Origin: an uncultured Clostridium sp.
Lineage (GTDB): Bacteria; Bacillota; Clostridia; TANB77; CAG-508
Assembly (NCBI GenBank): GCA_947426875.1
Contig: CANEFU010000054.1
Span: forward strand, 1 to 7,460
Direction: 5' to 3'
Length of the DNA: 7,460 nucleotides
Shown here: piece by piece, positions 6,054 through 7,460 of the stretch
Position numbering within the stretch: position 1 is the stretch's first letter
Layout: each line of letters opens with the position of its first letter
Made by a program: the position numbers and the translations under genes
Notes under the pieces: generated by a model
Databases searched by the model: none
What the model was told of the DNA's origin: nothing
The model's input: the letters and a program-made list of their open reading frames with translations, nothing else

Positions 6054-7253
6054 ATGTTAAAAAACAAATTTAAAATAATTGCTCTTTTGAGCATTATTAT
6101 CTTAGCTCTTACACTTCCTATCGTAAGAGCAGAAAATGAAACTGCTGATAATACAGCAAATGCAGATGTAACAACAACAGAAGCAAACAATATGAATTCT
6201 GAAACTCCTCAAAATATTACCGATGAAAACTTCAAAAAAAATGATGTTTATCTAACTGGTGATAATGTTACTGTTGATTACATTGTAGATGGAAATTTAT
6301 TTGTATTTGCTAATCATGTAACTATCAACGCTCAAATTGGTGGAGATGCTTTTATCTTTGCTAATACTGTTACCGTTGAAAAACAAGGCTATGTATTTAG
6401 TAATTTATTTACTTTTTCTAAAGACGTAACTATCAATGGAGTTGTTTATGATTTATATGCTGCTTGTGAAAATACAACTATCAATGGTTATGTTTATAGA
6501 GATATTCGAGTAGGTTCTAATAACGTTAATATTTTTGGTACCGTTGGAAGAAATGCTTATATCGATTGTGCTAATCTTAATTTGTCACAAGATACCAATG
6601 CCAATAATGAAGAAAAAACGGAAACAAATTCTCATGGGGTTATTAGTGGTAATTTAAATTATTCTGCTAAACAAGAAGCTTCGATTCCAGAAGGTTCTGT
6701 TATGGGAGAAATTGCTTTTAAACAAGAAACTCATGCAAATGAAACTACTTTACAAAACTATATTCTGTCTTTAGGAACTTTTCTGGCAACGGTTATCATT
6801 ATTTGGTTACTATGCTTATGGTTAACCCCTAAATTCTTGGACAAAACAGTTAATTTCGTAACAACCAAAAAGATTTTACCTGTTATTGGATTTGGAATTT
6901 TAACACCATTTGTTGGTATTTTATTAGCCATTTTACTATTTATTTTAGGAATAACTTCTACTATTGGCTTATTATTACTAATCACATTATTTGTTTTAAT
7001 CGCAATTAGTACTGCCATCTTTGTTATTACTATTAACAATTTAGTTTGTCATAAATTAAAAGTTGAAAAAACAATTGGTAAATTTGGCATTTTAATTGCA
7101 TCTGCTATTATCCTATGGTTAGTTAGCTTAATTCCTTATGTTGGTTCTATCATAGGAATGGTTGCTATCGTTATTGGCCTAGGTATCATTCTTTCTAGCT
7201 TACTTTTAAAAGATAAAAAACAAGCTGATAGCAAAGTAGAAGAAACAAAATAA
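6054..7253 (+). CDS. Exported bactofilin-like beta-helix protein with C-terminal membrane domain
   Basis: This 399-residue protein has no recognised gene name. It begins with a signal peptide: Lys at 3, 4 and 6, a hydrophobic core about 8-23, and a likely cut after VRA at 26. A Thr/Asn/Glu-rich linker follows (27-62). Residues about 66-180 show a regular repeat in which V/T-T/N-V/I triplets recur at 72, 89, 106, 125, 141, 158 and 175, mostly 17 apart. This is the pattern of a bactofilin-like (polymer-forming) right-handed beta-helix. A polar Asn/Glu-rich stretch (180-232) leads to five predicted membrane helices (about 236-258, 275-299, 303-330, 343-362, 364-386). The Lys-rich loops and the KDKKQ tail fit a cytoplasmic C-terminus, which puts the beta-helix outside the membrane. 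Classical bactofilins are cytoplasmic, so this is a variant architecture. A role in envelope organisation is inferred only. It is the last gene before a terminator and has its own promoter. Confidence 0.8.
   Translation: MLKNKFKIIALLSIIILALTLPIVRAENETADNTANADVTTTEANNMNSETPQNITDENFKKNDVYLTGDNVTVDYIVDGNLFVFANHVTINAQIGGDAFIFANTVTVEKQGYVFSNLFTFSKDVTINGVVYDLYAACENTTINGYVYRDIRVGSNNVNIFGTVGRNAYIDCANLNLSQDTNANNEEKTETNSHGVISGNLNYSAKQEASIPEGSVMGEIAFKQETHANETTLQNYILSLGTFLATVIIIWLLCLWLTPKFLDKTVNFVTTKKILPVIGFGILTPFVGILLAILLFILGITSTIGLLLLITLFVLIAISTAIFVITINNLVCHKLKVEKTIGKFGILIASAIILWLVSLIPYVGSIIGMVAIVIGLGIILSSLLLKDKKQADSKVEETK
6321..6487 (+). repeat. Repeated coil-coding motif inside the beta-helix gene
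   Basis: The DNA motif ACTATCAA(C/T)G occurs at 6321-6330, 6429-6438 and 6477-6486, the last two extending to an identical 11-mer ACTATCAATGG. The 108- and 48-nt spacings equal 36 and 16 codons, that is two coils and one coil of the encoded beta-helix. Each copy encodes TIN at the start of a coil. The match at DNA level suggests the helix grew by duplication of a coil unit. Confidence 0.55.
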
Positions 7254-7273
7254 AATAAATTAAATTAGGAACC

Positions 7274-7316
7274 AAAAATCCACATTTCAGATATCTTATC
7301 TGTCCTGTGGATTTTT
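7274..7316. terminator. Bidirectional intrinsic terminator before rpe
   Basis: AAAAATCCACA (7274-7284) pairs perfectly with TGTGGATTTTT (7306-7316). Inside, CAGATA (7288-7293) pairs with TATCTG (7297-7302) around a 3-nt loop, so the hairpin is stacked in two parts with a 3-nt internal bulge on each side. Flanking A and T runs let it act on both strands. It lies 20 nt after the stop of the upstream gene and 9 nt after the stop of rpe. Confidence 0.88.
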
Positions 7317-7325
7317 CCTTTTCTA

Positions 7326-7460
7326 TTAACTTCTTAATTCGTCTATGATAACTTTAAAATCATTTGCCATAACAATAGCTGTTCCTGCTACTAAAATATT
7401 GCAACCTGCTTTTTTTACTTCTGGTGCCGTTTTTAAATTAATTCCACCATCTGCTTCAAT
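7326..7460 (-). CDS. rpe: Ribulose-phosphate 3-epimerase, C-terminal part
   Basis: Only the last 44 codons lie in the window; the gene continues past the right edge. They read IEADGGINLKTAPEVKKAG, then NILVAGTAIV, and end in VIIDELRS before a TAA at 7326-7328. In the Rpe TIM barrel the DGGIN loop carries the catalytic Asp and the VAGxAI segment is the phosphate-binding turn. Rpe interconverts ribulose 5-phosphate and xylulose 5-phosphate in the pentose phosphate pathway. The usual turn is AGSAxF; here it is AGTAIV, a mild variation. A related sugar-phosphate epimerase (such as an allulose-6-phosphate type) cannot be excluded from so short a piece. The upstream part, probably with rsgA or protein kinase/phosphatase genes as in many Firmicutes, is out of view. 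Confidence 0.83.
   Translation of the reverse strand: MEADGGINLKTAPEVKKAGCNILVAGTAIVMANDFKVIIDELRS

Noticed and set aside
6758..7039. Minus-strand open frame inside the membrane-domain region
   Set aside because: It is a shadow of the hydrophobic helices on the other strand, with no ribosome site and no domain.
1..7460. CRISPR array, tRNA/rRNA, transposase, toxin-antitoxin or phage genes
   Set aside because: I looked for spaced repeats, RNA gene signatures and relevant protein motifs on both strands and found none; nearly all the sequence is explained by the listed genes.

Overview
The window is low-GC DNA (about 30% G+C by eye). It carries Gram-positive style AGGAGG ribosome sites, sigma-A-like promoters, and genes typical of Firmicutes (mutS2, ylmH, dxs, nth). 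The best guess is a Clostridia or related gut-type Bacillota chromosome. The sequence alone does not fix a genus. Most of it is ordinary housekeeping DNA, and I see no phage, insertion sequence, CRISPR array or defence island.

Layout from left to right. Positions 1-70 hold a small GTCCCC/GGGG repeat and the ribosome site of mutS2. Positions 71-2451 are mutS2 on the + strand, complete from start to stop but broken by two single-base insertions, one near codon 51 and one near codon 760. A perfect 22-bp inverted repeat (2450-2506) then serves as a bidirectional terminator between mutS2 and the convergent minus-strand pair dxs-ylmH (5215 down to 2512). dxs makes 1-deoxy-D-xylulose-5-phosphate, the first step of the MEP isoprenoid pathway. 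ylmH encodes an S4-domain RNA-binding protein of the ribosome-quality-control type, 19 nt downstream of dxs. A 126-nt divergent promoter region separates dxs from nth (endonuclease III, base excision repair, 5342-5977, +). With its own near-consensus promoter follows a 399-residue exported/membrane protein (6054-7253, +): a signal peptide, a bactofilin-like 17-residue beta-helix repeat, then five predicted membrane helices. A second bidirectional terminator (7274-7316) separates it from the 3' end of rpe (ribulose-phosphate 3-epimerase, minus strand), which runs off the right edge.

Functional links are loose. nth, and mutS2 in its older annotation, are DNA-maintenance genes. mutS2 and ylmH are both connected, in Bacillus subtilis, to handling stalled ribosomes. 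dxs and rpe both act on pentose/triose phosphate metabolism. The features most worth a second look are the doubly frameshifted but otherwise undecayed mutS2, the dxs-ylmH pairing where tlyA is commonly found, and the secreted bactofilin-like protein with a multi-pass membrane domain.
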